Assembly: GCF_003945545.1 (NCBI RefSeq)
Contig: NZ_CP029617.1
Location: 2,429,001-2,493,000, forward strand
Direction of reading: 5' to 3'
DNA length: 64,000 nt
Origin: Streptomyces sp. WAC 01529
GTDB taxonomy: Bacteria; Actinomycetota; Actinomycetes; Streptomycetales; Streptomycetaceae
A model generated the notes under the pieces. It was not told the DNA's origin and made no database searches. It saw only the letters and a program-made list of their open reading frames with translations. The stretch's first letter is position 1; each line of letters opens with the position of its first letter. Both the position numbers and the translations under genes were made by a program. Positions 53,695 through 62,354 of this stretch are shown in pieces.

Positions 53695-54735
53695 ATGTCG
53701 GCCCACTCGGCCAACTCGCCGCCCATGGCAACCTTCGGCAAGGACAAGAACACGGGGCCGGGCCCCGAGGTCGAGGCGGCGGCGCCCGACGAACCCACCG
53801 AGCTGCCGGCCCGCTCCTGGTGGTCGGTCCTGCGGCGCACCGGCAAGGAGTTCATGGACGACGACCTGCCCGACCGGGCCGCCGCCCTGACCTACTACGG
53901 CGTGCTCTCGCTCTTCCCCGCCCTGCTCGTCCTGGTCTCGGTCCTCGGTGTGATCGGCGAGAAGGCGACCACCTCGGTCCTGGACAACCTGGAGAAGCTG
54001 GCGCCGGGCCCGGTGCGCGACCTGCTGAGCGACGCCGTACGGCAGTTGCAGGGCAGCGGCGGCACCAGCGGCGTGATGGCGCTCCTGGGCCTGGTCCTCG
54101 CGGTCTGGTCGGCCTCCGGTTACGTGGGCGCCTTCATCCGCGCCTCGAACGCTGTCTACGACCTTCCCGAGGGCCGCCCGGTCTGGAAGCTGACACCGCT
54201 GCGGATCGCCCTGACCCTGGCCCTGATGGTCCTGCTCGCCGTCAGCGCGCTGATCGTGGTCTTCACGGGCCCGATCGCCGAGCGCGCGGGGGACGCCATC
54301 GGCGTGGGCGACGAGGCGCTCACGGCCTGGTCCATCGCCAAGTGGCCGGTGCTGCTGGTCCTCGTCGTCTCGATGATCGCCCTGCTCTTCTGGCGGGCCC
54401 CGAACGTCCACGGCCCGGGCTTCCGCTGGCTGAGCCCCGGCAGCGTGCTCGCGGTGCTCCTGTGGCTGGTGGCCTCCGCGGGCTTCGCGCTGTACGTCGC
54501 CGGTTTCGCCTCGTACAACAAGACGTACGGCACCCTGGCGGGCGTCGTGATCTTCCTGGTCTGGCTCTGGCTGTCGAACCTGGCCATCCTGCTCGGCCTG
54601 GAGTTCGACGCGGAACTCGCCCGCCAGCGCGCGATCGCCGGCGGCATGCCCCCGGAGGAGGAGCCGTACGTGGAACCCCGCGACACCCGCAAGTGGCCCC
54701 GCCGCCGCCACTCCCGCCCGGGGCCCGCGTCCTGA
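53695..54735 (+). CDS. YihY/virulence factor BrkB family membrane protein
   Basis: 346 aa. A soluble N-terminus, then KEFMDDDLPDRAAALTYYGVLSLFPALLVLVSVLGVIG (the family hallmark), six membrane helices in all, the pattern AVWSASGYVGAFIRASNAVYD, and the charged tail EFDAELARQRAIAGG. Proteins of this family were once called RNase BN; the real function is unknown and transport is suspected. ATG 53695 has GAGGAG. It ends 14 bp before the convergent stop of the last gene in the biosynthetic operon, marking the left edge of that cluster. Confidence 0.88.
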   Translation: MSAHSANSPPMATFGKDKNTGPGPEVEAAAPDEPTELPARSWWSVLRRTGKEFMDDDLPDRAAALTYYGVLSLFPALLVLVSVLGVIGEKATTSVLDNLEKLAPGPVRDLLSDAVRQLQGSGGTSGVMALLGLVLAVWSASGYVGAFIRASNAVYDLPEGRPVWKLTPLRIALTLALMVLLAVSALIVVFTGPIAERAGDAIGVGDEALTAWSIAKWPVLLVLVVSMIALLFWRAPNVHGPGFRWLSPGSVLAVLLWLVASAGFALYVAGFASYNKTYGTLAGVVIFLVWLWLSNLAILLGLEFDAELARQRAIAGGMPPEEEPYVEPRDTRKWPRRRHSRPGPAS

Positions 54736-54749
54736 CAGGGACCGGCGCG

Positions 54750-55814
54750 TCATCCTGATGACACGGCGGCCTCCGGCACGTCGAAGGGGTCGCGGCGCTC
54801 CGCGAAGTTGCCGTGCTCGGCGACCGCGAGCCCCTGGCTGTACGGGACGCCGTGCCGCTCCAGCTGGGCCGCGGTCTCCGGCGTCGGGCCGACGAACCGT
54901 CCCGGGTCGCCCTGCGGGACCAGCGCTACACGCGGGTCGCGGACATCGGCGGGAGCAGCGGGGCGCAGCACGTCGAGCAACTCCTCGACGTGCGGCCAGT
55001 ACCCGGCCATCTTGGCGCCTCCCAGCACCTGGGGGGCGCCAAGGAGCGAGAGTGCCGCCAGGTTGCTGTAGTTGTCGAAGACGGTCGCCTGTTGTGCGGG
55101 GCATTCCAGCAGCGTGCCGTCGGGTCCTGTCCGTCGGCCGTGGGCCTGTTCGGTCAGCCGTGCGCACCAGGAGGTCAGCGCCTCGTCCGGGACCGAGGCG
55201 GCGCCCGCGGCGTGCTCCCGTACGAAGGAGACGAGCCAGGGAAGCGGGAAGTAGGTGGTCGCCGCCGGTGCCGTGACCATGCCCGCCGCCCGCTCGACCA
55301 CGGCGGTGATCAGCATGTACGAGACGGCCAGGTCGGCCCCCCACCGGGCGACCCGGGACGCCGCGAGGTCGGCGCCCGCCGCCGCCTCGGGCACGGCGTC
55401 CATGGCCGGTTGGCTCGCGACGGTCACGTGCTTGCGCCGCTTGTTCCGGGAGAACTGGCGATGACCGCGGACGTTTCCGTCTTCGCCGAGGTACCACCAC
55501 GCGTAAGGGCGCCAGCCCAGGTCGGAGAAGTTGACGTGGGTCAGGACGACGCGGAGGTGGTGGACCGCGCGCGGGGCCCGTCGCTGCGCGGCCGCCGCGT
55601 ACCAGCAGACCCTCATCCGCGGGTCGAAGACGTTGGGACTGGCGTGCGGCAGGGAGACGAGCGCGGGCCCGCTCGCCGACCAGCGGGCCAGCGAGGCGTC
55701 GTCGAGGCCCAGGAGGGCCAGCGCCTCGCTCACCGCCGCGGGCGGTGCCTGGGGGTGCAGCAGGGTCGAACGCCTGCGTCGTACGTAGTCGATGAATGCT
55801 TCCTCAGCGCGCAC
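54750..55814 (-). CDS. Unrecognised protein, last gene of the biosynthetic operon
   Basis: 354 aa, no family recognised. An N-terminal helical segment (AFIDYVRRRRSTLLHP) is followed by a region rich in Trp, Tyr, Arg and His (LGWRPYAWWYLGEDGNVRGHRQFSRNKRRKHVTV, about 98-131), a possibly amphipathic stretch VSYMLITAVVERAAGMVTAPAATTYFPLPWL, and LLECPAQQATVFDNYSNLAALSLLG. No leader or clear membrane anchor, no nucleotide or SAM motif. GTG 55814 lies 11 bp inside the 3' end of the MFS gene, so the two are translated together. It is probably a tailoring or ligating enzyme of the pathway; that is inference from position only. Confidence 0.7.
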   Translation of the reverse strand: MRAEEAFIDYVRRRRSTLLHPQAPPAAVSEALALLGLDDASLARWSASGPALVSLPHASPNVFDPRMRVCWYAAAAQRRAPRAVHHLRVVLTHVNFSDLGWRPYAWWYLGEDGNVRGHRQFSRNKRRKHVTVASQPAMDAVPEAAAGADLAASRVARWGADLAVSYMLITAVVERAAGMVTAPAATTYFPLPWLVSFVREHAAGAASVPDEALTSWCARLTEQAHGRRTGPDGTLLECPAQQATVFDNYSNLAALSLLGAPQVLGGAKMAGYWPHVEELLDVLRPAAPADVRDPRVALVPQGDPGRFVGPTPETAAQLERHGVPYSQGLAVAEHGNFAERRDPFDVPEAAVSSG

Positions 55815-57072
55815 CGGCCAACTCCTCCATCTCCGGGTTCCGTCCGACGCTCCACCAGGAAAGTCCTGAGACGGCCAGGACGGCGGCGAGGATCAGCCAT
55901 GCCGCACGGAGGCCGAAGGCGTCCACGAACCAGCCCGCCAGCAGCGCCGCACCTCCCTTGGCGGACCCCGCGACAGCGTTGCGCACCACGGTGAACCTCC
56001 CCACCCGGTCCTCGGGCGGCGCCTGATTGGTCAGCACCTGCATCACCATGATGTGTGTGGTCAGCACCGCGGCGAGCACCCCGAAGAGCAGGATGACGAC
56101 GACCTGCCAGCGGACCACGGCGAGGCCGACGGCCAGTACCGCCCCGGCGGGGAGGGCCACCCGCAGGACCGCGTTCGAGGACATCCGCCCGGACGACAAC
56201 GCCATTCCGGCGAGGAACCCCCCGCCCATTCCGGAGGCGCTGAGCATCGCGTAGAAGTTCCCCGAACCGGGGGCGACCGCGTGGGCCAGCGGGACCGCGG
56301 CGGTGGAGATGAACGGCAGTGCTCCGCTGCTGGGGACCGAGTAGACGAGGATCGCCCGCAGCACCCCGGGACTGGCCGGGGCCTGCCCTTCCGGTTCCTT
56401 CCCGGCAGCCGCCTCACCGGCTCCGGTGCCCGCCGCGGCCGGGACCCCCACGGCCTCGCCTTCCCGCTCCGCCGCATCCGCCTCGGGGGCCATCGCGCGG
56501 TGCACCGCCCAGAGCCCGGCCAGGTAGAGGACGGCCGCGGCCGCGAAGCACCAGCCGACGGCGTCGGCGCCCAGCAGCAGGCCGGCGGCCCCGCCGCCCG
56601 CCACCCCGCCCACCTGCGCCAGCGATGTCGAACGCTGCCGCAGCGTCACGGCGTCCGATGCCGCGAAACGCTGCCGGATGAAGCGGCCCGCGTGCGCCTT
56701 GTTCATGGTCTTGACGAAGCTGAGGCTGCACTGCACCGCGGCGAAGGCGGCCACGGTGACGCCGACGGACGCCTCGGCGGCCCAGACCAGGGCCAGGAGC
56801 GAGGAACCGGCCAGCAGGACCCAGTTGGTCACCGAGAGCCGTCGTGCCGCGTTCCCCCTGTCGGCCCTCTTGCGGACCATCAGCCCGAGGACGACACCGG
56901 GCAGGTAGGCGGCGGCGCCCATCGCCCCTGTCACCGCCGCGTCATGGGTGAGGTGGTAGGAGGCCCACATGATGGTGAGCGCCTGGAGGCTCTCCGCGAC
57001 GCCGCCGACGCAGAAGAAGGTGAGCAGCCATCGGGCGCCCGGTACCGCCCGGGCGGAGCTCCTCGCCGTCAT
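55804..57072 (-). CDS. MFS transporter, probable product exporter
   Basis: A 422-aa major facilitator with about 12 helices in two halves joined by an acidic Ala/Gly-rich loop (about 200-245). Motif A is degenerate: GLMVRKRADRGNAARRL after the second helix. ATG 57072 overlaps the ATP-grasp stop (ATGA), placing it in the operon. The likely role is export of the cluster product and thereby self-protection. The frame stays open to 57195, but that part is antisense-like Arg-rich sequence inside the upstream gene. Confidence 0.85.
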   Translation of the reverse strand: MTARSSARAVPGARWLLTFFCVGGVAESLQALTIMWASYHLTHDAAVTGAMGAAAYLPGVVLGLMVRKRADRGNAARRLSVTNWVLLAGSSLLALVWAAEASVGVTVAAFAAVQCSLSFVKTMNKAHAGRFIRQRFAASDAVTLRQRSTSLAQVGGVAGGGAAGLLLGADAVGWCFAAAAVLYLAGLWAVHRAMAPEADAAEREGEAVGVPAAAGTGAGEAAAGKEPEGQAPASPGVLRAILVYSVPSSGALPFISTAAVPLAHAVAPGSGNFYAMLSASGMGGGFLAGMALSSGRMSSNAVLRVALPAGAVLAVGLAVVRWQVVVILLFGVLAAVLTTHIMVMQVLTNQAPPEDRVGRFTVVRNAVAGSAKGGAALLAGWFVDAFGLRAAWLILAAVLAVSGLSWWSVGRNPEMEELAGAR

Positions 57073-58238
57073 CCGGCGGCGCCGATCCCCGGACGCGCGG
57101 GGCCCGCTGCGTCCCGGCCCGTGACGGCCGAGCGCAGCTGGGCGGCGTCCTCGGGCGTCAGCCCCTCGTAGTACGCCCGGTACTCGAACTCGCACGAGCT
57201 GGCCGGATCGGCTCCGCGGGCGATGTTTCCCTCGCCGACCAGGACGACACCGGGCAGGTCACGTACGCGCGGAGCCGGCAACGGCAGGCTGCCGTCGGGG
57301 TTGGGGCGGGCCCACAGCAGACCGCTGGTCTCGGCCGGAGCATGCCGCGGCGCGAACCTGTCCGCGTCGTGGCCGAGCTGGCAGGCCACGAACGCGCCCC
57401 AGAGGTCCGCCCCGGTCGTCACGCGCAGCAGCTCCCCCCACCCCGCGCCGGCCGGACGCATGCCGACCTCACCGAAGTACAGCTCCGCGCCGTCGTACAG
57501 GAACTCCGCGTGGAAGACGCCGTCCACCGCGTCGAGTGCTCCGATCACGCTTCGGGTGAGGGCGGTCAGCCGGGCATGCATGGCGTCGTCGCGGCAGAGG
57601 ATGGACGTGCCCCACGTGCCGGCCTTCTTGAGCGCCGGCCGGTCGTACTCGGAGACCTCCACCCAGGAGACACGGCCGTCGTGGCAGACGCCGTCGCAGT
57701 GGAACTCCCGCTGTACCGCGACGGCCTGCTCGACCAGCCACAGTTCGCCGTGGTCCGCGAGCCAGGCACGGGCCTGGGCGACGGGCATCCGGCGGACGTC
57801 CCGTGAGGCGGAGGAGGCGATCGGCTTCACGACGACCTCGGCCATGGCCCGCGTACGTTCCGGCTCCTCGGCCAGGAAATGCCCGGAGAGCCAGGCTTGT
57901 GGGGAGGGCACGGCGGCGGCGAGCCTCCTGCGCATCCGCCACTTGTTCGTCACGGGCAGTGTCTGTTCGTAGCCGAGCCCCGGCAGGTCGTACCGGCTGC
58001 GCAGGAACCCGGCGGCGAGCATGGTGCTCTCGCTCGTGGCCACCACCGCGCCGAACGGCTGAGCCGCCATCAGCGCGTCGGCGTGGAGCAGAAGCTCGGG
58101 GCCGGGCGTCTTCTCCCACTGCCGCGCCTCCGCGTCGAGGCGGACGAACTCGTGCGTGTCGGAGAAGGCGGCCATGGCGCGGCGGGCCCAATCCTTGTCG
58201 CGTCCCAGTACGAGAGCCCGGGTCCTGTTCGTCGACAC
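57069..58238 (-). CDS. ATP-grasp carboxylate-amine ligase (second of two)
   Basis: 389 aa. The N-terminal preATP-grasp region (TRALVLGRDKDWARRAMAAFSD) leads to AEVVVKPIASSASRDVRRM (ATP-binding Lys and loop) and GVFHAEFLYDGAELYFGEVGMRPAG, the metal- and ATP-binding Glu-x-G-x-R motif of the ATP-grasp_4 type. Such ligases activate a carboxylate as acyl phosphate and join it to an amine. GTG 58238 has GGAG at 8 bp and is 1 bp from the stop of the preceding ligase. Similar in length and motif to that neighbour, so the pair may have arisen by duplication and may add two different residues. Confidence 0.86.
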   Translation of the reverse strand: MSTNRTRALVLGRDKDWARRAMAAFSDTHEFVRLDAEARQWEKTPGPELLLHADALMAAQPFGAVVATSESTMLAAGFLRSRYDLPGLGYEQTLPVTNKWRMRRRLAAAVPSPQAWLSGHFLAEEPERTRAMAEVVVKPIASSASRDVRRMPVAQARAWLADHGELWLVEQAVAVQREFHCDGVCHDGRVSWVEVSEYDRPALKKAGTWGTSILCRDDAMHARLTALTRSVIGALDAVDGVFHAEFLYDGAELYFGEVGMRPAGAGWGELLRVTTGADLWGAFVACQLGHDADRFAPRHAPAETSGLLWARPNPDGSLPLPAPRVRDLPGVVLVGEGNIARGADPASSCEFEYRAYYEGLTPEDAAQLRSAVTGRDAAGPARPGIGAAG

Positions 58239-58239
58239 C

Positions 58240-59400
58240 TCAGACGCTCCGGTTGAACTCGGCTATGGCACGCAGACCGTCCACCAGGCCCTCGTGTGTC
58301 GCCGCCTTGACGATGGCGTGTCCGCACCGTCCGTACGTGCCCACACGGTCGTTCTCCGGTGCCGGGTAGTCCACTTCGACCACGTCGAATCGGTCGCGGA
58401 AGTCGTCCTCGGTCAGTTGTCGTCCGGCGTCGCGGACCAGGTAGATCCATCCGAACAGCTCGGCGGGCTCCTGGGGTGGCACCGGCAGTTCGGGGGCCCG
58501 GCCGAGCCCCACATCGAGGGTCGCGGCGTAGAGGTCGACGCCATGGGTCATGCGCAGCACCTCGGGTGTGAGCGCACCGGCCGGACGTGCCCCCACCTCC
58601 CCGAGGACGAGCTCCCCGTCCGGCCGGACGAAGGCTTCGAGGTGGAAGACGGTGTCCGGGGCGTCCAGCTCGCGCAGGACCTCCGCGGCGAACCGGGTCG
58701 CCCGGGCGCTGAGTTCGCTCTCGGCCGGCCCTAGCGGCGCGTCGGCGACCGCCTCGCCCTTGGTCCATCCCATCAGCGGGGCGAGGTAGCCGGAGACCGC
58801 CGTCCACGCGGGACGGCCGTCCCACCACACGCCGTCGACGTGGATCTCGCGTCCCTCGACGTACGACTCGACCACCGTCGACACGTCCGACCGGGCCGGA
58901 TGGCGGCGCAGGTAGTCGTCGAGCTGCTCCTGGCCGCGGATGGGCTCGGTGGCCTGGGAGCCGAATCCGTCGGCCGGCTTGGCGACGAAGACCTCGCCGA
59001 GCTGCTCCGCCAGTGCCGCGTAGTCGGGCGCGGAGGGGTTGAGGTAGGCGCACCGGGCCGTGGGGATCTTGGGGGAGACGGCTCGCTTCTGGACGCGTTT
59101 GTCGCGGAAGCGCAGGCACCGCGCCGGATCGGTGTCGCCCGGCAGGCCGAACACCGAGCGGATGACGGTCGCCGAGAACATCGGGTGCTCGTGCCCTGTG
59201 ACCACCGCGCTCATCTTGTCGCCGGGATGCTCCGTGACGGCGCGCAGGACCTCCTCGGCGTCGGAGAGGTCGGCGACCTTCGTGTAGGACAGTCCCTTCA
59301 GACCAGGCTTGATCTTGTCGACGACGAGATGCAGGTCCAGGCCGGCGCGCCTGGCCGCTTCGACGAATCCTGCTCGATACCCCAGACAGACAACAGTCAC
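58240..59400 (-). CDS. ATP-grasp carboxylate-amine ligase (first of two)
   Basis: 386 aa. Begins VTVVCLGYRAGFVEAARRAGLDLHLVVDK; EVFVAKPADGFGSQATEPI holds the ATP-binding Lys and flexible loop, VVESYVEGREIHVDGVWWDG the substrate-side strand, and TVFHLEAFVRPDGELVLGEVGARPAG the catalytic Glu-x-G-x-R motif. An amide- or peptide-bond ligase without carrier protein. GTG 59400 overlaps the acetyltransferase stop (GTGA); the frame upstream of it is not coding. With the second ligase it could assemble a tripeptide-like product. Confidence 0.87.
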   Translation of the reverse strand: MTVVCLGYRAGFVEAARRAGLDLHLVVDKIKPGLKGLSYTKVADLSDAEEVLRAVTEHPGDKMSAVVTGHEHPMFSATVIRSVFGLPGDTDPARCLRFRDKRVQKRAVSPKIPTARCAYLNPSAPDYAALAEQLGEVFVAKPADGFGSQATEPIRGQEQLDDYLRRHPARSDVSTVVESYVEGREIHVDGVWWDGRPAWTAVSGYLAPLMGWTKGEAVADAPLGPAESELSARATRFAAEVLRELDAPDTVFHLEAFVRPDGELVLGEVGARPAGALTPEVLRMTHGVDLYAATLDVGLGRAPELPVPPQEPAELFGWIYLVRDAGRQLTEDDFRDRFDVVEVDYPAPENDRVGTYGRCGHAIVKAATHEGLVDGLRAIAEFNRSV

Positions 59401-59846
59401 TCTCGTGCACCGATCTCTTTGACGTACAGGTGGTGGGAGGGCGGGAACGGTCGCGTGGGCCGGTATCCCAGGGCGGTGAAGAACGCGATGTTGGCGGCGA
59501 GACCGTCGCGCAGGGCGATGACCATGCGGCGCGTACCGAGGGAGAGAGCCCGATCCTCCACCGCGGCGACCAGTTGGGTGCCCACGCCCTTGCGGCGGCA
59601 GTGCGGCGTCACGGCCAGAGCGTCCAGCGTGTGCCCCTCCGGATCCGGCGTCTGGTGCACCACGCCCACCCATTCGTTCCCGGCCCGTGCGATCAGCCAG
59701 GTGTCGGAGCAGGCCCGGACGGTCTCTGCGGACCACCGCAGAGCGGTCGGACGGAATGTCGCGGCGAACGGCCGGTAGACGTCGTGGATCAGCCGGGCCA
59801 CCGCGGTCGCGTCCCGGCGCCGCGCCTGCCGGACCACGACGGGCAT
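59397..59846 (-). CDS. GNAT family N-acetyltransferase
   Basis: 149 aa. HTLDALAVTPHCRRKGVGTQLVAAVEDRALSLGTRRMVIAL is the acetyl-CoA site, with the R/Q-x-x-G-x-G/A element as CRRKGVG. ANIAFFTALGYRPTRPF completes the fold. ATG 59846 overlaps the methyltransferase stop (ATGA) and its stop overlaps the first ligase start. In clusters for amino-acid antimetabolites, such a gene often protects the producer by acetylating the warhead (as with phosphinothricin or tabtoxin); here it could instead be biosynthetic. Confidence 0.87.
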   Translation of the reverse strand: MPVVVRQARRRDATAVARLIHDVYRPFAATFRPTALRWSAETVRACSDTWLIARAGNEWVGVVHQTPDPEGHTLDALAVTPHCRRKGVGTQLVAAVEDRALSLGTRRMVIALRDGLAANIAFFTALGYRPTRPFPPSHHLYVKEIGARE

Positions 59847-60619
59847 CACGACGGCCGGACCGCGTAGAACGCTTCGCTGAGGTACGGGATCTCGACGCTT
59901 CCCCCCTTCGCGTGGCGGGCGCACAGATCGCGTACCCGGGCGTAGAAGACCGGTCCCACGGCCGCCACCGCGCGCTGCGCCTGGGTGGAGGAGGAGCTCA
60001 TGGTGACGAACTCCTCGACGGTCAGCGACTGGTGCCACTCGGCCGCCCGGCGCTCGGTGTGCGAGAAGGCCGCGCCCAGTTCGTCGGCGATGTCGAAGCT
60101 GCGGTAGAAGCGGCTGTAACCGGGTGAGAGTTCCTCCAGCAGGTCCTCGTACTCGGCGGCGAACCCGCCGGCCGCGTGGTCGCGGTTGTTCTGGATGACC
60201 ATGCAGACCCCGCCGGGGGCGAGGCACCTGGCCGCCTCGCGCAGGTAGGCCGCCCGGTCCATCCACTGGTAGGACTGGGCGGCGACCAGGACGTGGACGG
60301 AGCCCGGGGCACACGAGGAGAGGTACTGCTCGGCGGTCCCCTCGTGCCATTCCACCTCGGGGAACTTCTTCCTGCCGAGCCGGATCATGTCCGCCGACAC
60401 ATCCACGGCGTGTACGGCCGCGTCGGCGGGAAGGTGCGGCAGCACTCCCTCCAGGGCGATGCCCGTGCCGGCCCCGGCGTCCACCACGGTCGGCGGGCCC
60501 GCCTCGGGGAGGAGGCCGACGAGGTGCTGGAACAGGGCGGAGGGGTAACGCGGCCGTGTCCGGTCGTAGTTGTCGGCCAGGCCGTCAAAGCTGGCATCGG
60601 AAGGGGGCACGTGGCTCAC
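59846..60619 (-). CDS. Class I SAM-dependent methyltransferase
   Basis: 257 aa. FDGLADNYDRTRPRYPSALFQHLVGLLP, then motif I TVVDAGAGTGIALEGVLPHL and VHAVDVSADMIRLGRKKFP; VHVLVAAQSYQWMDRAAYLREAARCLAPGGVCMVIQN is the Methyltransf_11/25 pattern. GTG 60619 overlaps the isomerase small-subunit stop (GTGA). It may C- or O-methylate the chain-extended acid or the final product. The soluble protein is similar in layout to trans-aconitate-type methyltransferases, which is intriguing next to aconitase-fold genes but not proof. Confidence 0.85.
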   Translation of the reverse strand: MSHVPPSDASFDGLADNYDRTRPRYPSALFQHLVGLLPEAGPPTVVDAGAGTGIALEGVLPHLPADAAVHAVDVSADMIRLGRKKFPEVEWHEGTAEQYLSSCAPGSVHVLVAAQSYQWMDRAAYLREAARCLAPGGVCMVIQNNRDHAAGGFAAEYEDLLEELSPGYSRFYRSFDIADELGAAFSHTERRAAEWHQSLTVEEFVTMSSSSTQAQRAVAAVGPVFYARVRDLCARHAKGGSVEIPYLSEAFYAVRPS

Positions 60620-61113
60620 GCTCCAGACGGTGAGGGCTTCACACGGTTCAGAAGACCGCCCGAGGCGATCATTTCCAGCAGAAAAAGCGGAGGCTTCGGA
60701 AACCCGGCGATCACGTCTCCCTCGGAGCGGATCTCTCCGCGCTCCAGGTCGACGGAGATCGTCATCCCCTCGCTGAGGTCGCCGGTATCGGCCTCGATGG
60801 CGGGGAGGGCGAGGTTCCAGCAGTTGCGGAAGAGTATCCGGCCGAAGCGGGGGGCGATCACCAGACTGATCCCGTTGGCCAAGAGGGTGGAGACCGCCTG
60901 TTCCCGCGAACTGCCGATGCCGAAGACCGAGTCGCTGACGATCGCGTCCCCCGGCCGGACACTCTCCACGAAACCGGGGAGGTAGGCCTCGAACAGGTGA
61001 GGCGCGAGGCGCCCGGGATCGGTGTGCATGTGCTTGTAGCGTGCCGGGATGATGTCATCGGTCGAGACCGTGCCGGCGACGCGGCGCACCCGGTGTGTCG
61101 ATATGTGGGTCAC
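60616..61113 (-). CDS. Aconitase-fold isomerase small subunit (LeuD/HacB-like)
   Basis: 165 aa. GTVSTDDIIPARYKHMHTDPGRLAPHLFEAYLPGF and VFGIGSSREQAVSTLLANGISLVIAPRFGRILFRNCWN are the swivelling-domain signatures; the usual GSSREH reads GSSREQ here. Length and the TDDIIPARY start resemble the short archaeal/homoaconitase-type subunits more than actinobacterial LeuD (about 200 aa). GTG 61113 overlaps the large-subunit stop in GTGA. With the large subunit it should isomerise a 2-substituted malate made by the upstream synthase. Confidence 0.87.
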   Translation of the reverse strand: MTHISTHRVRRVAGTVSTDDIIPARYKHMHTDPGRLAPHLFEAYLPGFVESVRPGDAIVSDSVFGIGSSREQAVSTLLANGISLVIAPRFGRILFRNCWNLALPAIEADTGDLSEGMTISVDLERGEIRSEGDVIAGFPKPPLFLLEMIASGGLLNRVKPSPSGA

Positions 61114-62345
61114 GGCAGGTCCTCCACGCCGGGAACCGCGCCGCACAGCGCGGTCACCGCGGCCACGAGCGGCGACGAGAGGTAGATGTTGGCCTCGGGG
61201 TTGCCCATGCGCCCGCGGAAGTTGCGGTTCATGGTGGAGAGCACGTTCTCGCCGCGGGCGGGCAGCGGGCCCTGGGTCCCCACGCACGCCCCGCAGCCCG
61301 CGGGCGTGACCACGGCTCCGGCCTCCAGCAGTGTGTCGATGTGGCCGGCGCGCATGGCTGCCCGGTAGATGTCGTTCGAGCCCGGCGTCACCACGAACTG
61401 GGTGCCCTGGCGCACGCGGTGGCCGCGCACCACCGCTGCCGCCTCCGCGATGTCCTCCAGTCGGCTGTTGGTGCAACTGCCCAGGAAGACATAGGAGATG
61501 GGGGTGCCCGCCGCCTCGTCGAGCGGCACGGTGTTGCCCGGCAGATGCGGCAGGGCGACAGTGGGCTGAAGACCGCTGATGTCGAATTCGATCCGGGAGA
61601 CCCCCTGAGCCGTTCCGGTCGGGATCGTGCCCTCCGCGTCGGGGACGAAGACGCATTTCGCGCCGAGTTCGACGCCCAGACTCGCCAGGCCGGCGGACGC
61701 GTCGCTGGACAGGTCACGCGCCCACGCCCCGGTGAACTCCACCGACCGGTAGAGGAACGGTTCCTGGCCTCGCTCGCGCAGCAGGGTGAGGAGTACGTCG
61801 CGTGACCGTGCCGCCCGCGTCGGCGTCCCCGTGATCCGCAGCTCGACGGTTTCGGGAACGCGCAGCCAGGTGGTCCCGGTGACCATCGCCGCGACGATGT
61901 CCGAGGCTCCCATGCCGAGGCCGAGCGCCCCGAAGGCGCCGCCGACGCAGGTGTGGGAGTCGGACCCGAGGACGAGGGCCCCCGGGGTGAACCATTCGGC
62001 TTCGGCGGCGATGACGTGGCTGATGCCCTGGCCTCGGGCGCGTACGTCCACCCCGAGGCGCGCGGCGAACGCGTCGGCGTCCTTCATCCTGTCGGCCATG
62101 TCGACGTTGGCCACGAGAACGGAGTGGTCGAAGACGAAGCTCACCCGCTCCGGGTCGAAGACCGTCGAGAACCCGTACTGCTCGTACAGCCTGGCGACGG
62201 TCGGCGCGTTGCCGTCCTGTACGTAGATCCGGTCGGGCGTGGCGGTGACGATCCGGCCCGGTTCCACCGGCCCGTCCTCGTGGTCGCGATGGTCGGCGAT
62301 GATCTGTTCGGCGAGCGGGGTCCCGCTCTTGAGCCGCCGTTTCAC
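61110..62345 (-). CDS. Aconitase-fold isomerase large subunit (LeuC/HacA-like)
   Basis: 411 aa. The iron-sulfur ligands are Cys291 (GSCTNSR), Cys351 and Cys354 (GCGACVG); VLGSDSHTCVGGAFGALGLGMGASD and FDHSVL are the other active-site stretches. Length fits the HacA/LeuC2-type subunits (about 410-420 aa) rather than proteobacterial LeuC (about 465). GTG 62345 is 9 bp from the synthase stop. The organism will have its own leuCD elsewhere, so this pair is probably a pathway-specific paralogue acting in 2-oxo-acid chain extension. Confidence 0.89.
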   Translation of the reverse strand: MKRRLKSGTPLAEQIIADHRDHEDGPVEPGRIVTATPDRIYVQDGNAPTVARLYEQYGFSTVFDPERVSFVFDHSVLVANVDMADRMKDADAFAARLGVDVRARGQGISHVIAAEAEWFTPGALVLGSDSHTCVGGAFGALGLGMGASDIVAAMVTGTTWLRVPETVELRITGTPTRAARSRDVLLTLLRERGQEPFLYRSVEFTGAWARDLSSDASAGLASLGVELGAKCVFVPDAEGTIPTGTAQGVSRIEFDISGLQPTVALPHLPGNTVPLDEAAGTPISYVFLGSCTNSRLEDIAEAAAVVRGHRVRQGTQFVVTPGSNDIYRAAMRAGHIDTLLEAGAVVTPAGCGACVGTQGPLPARGENVLSTMNRNFRGRMGNPEANIYLSSPLVAAVTALCGAVPGVEDLP

Positions 62346-62354
62346 AGCCCGTCC

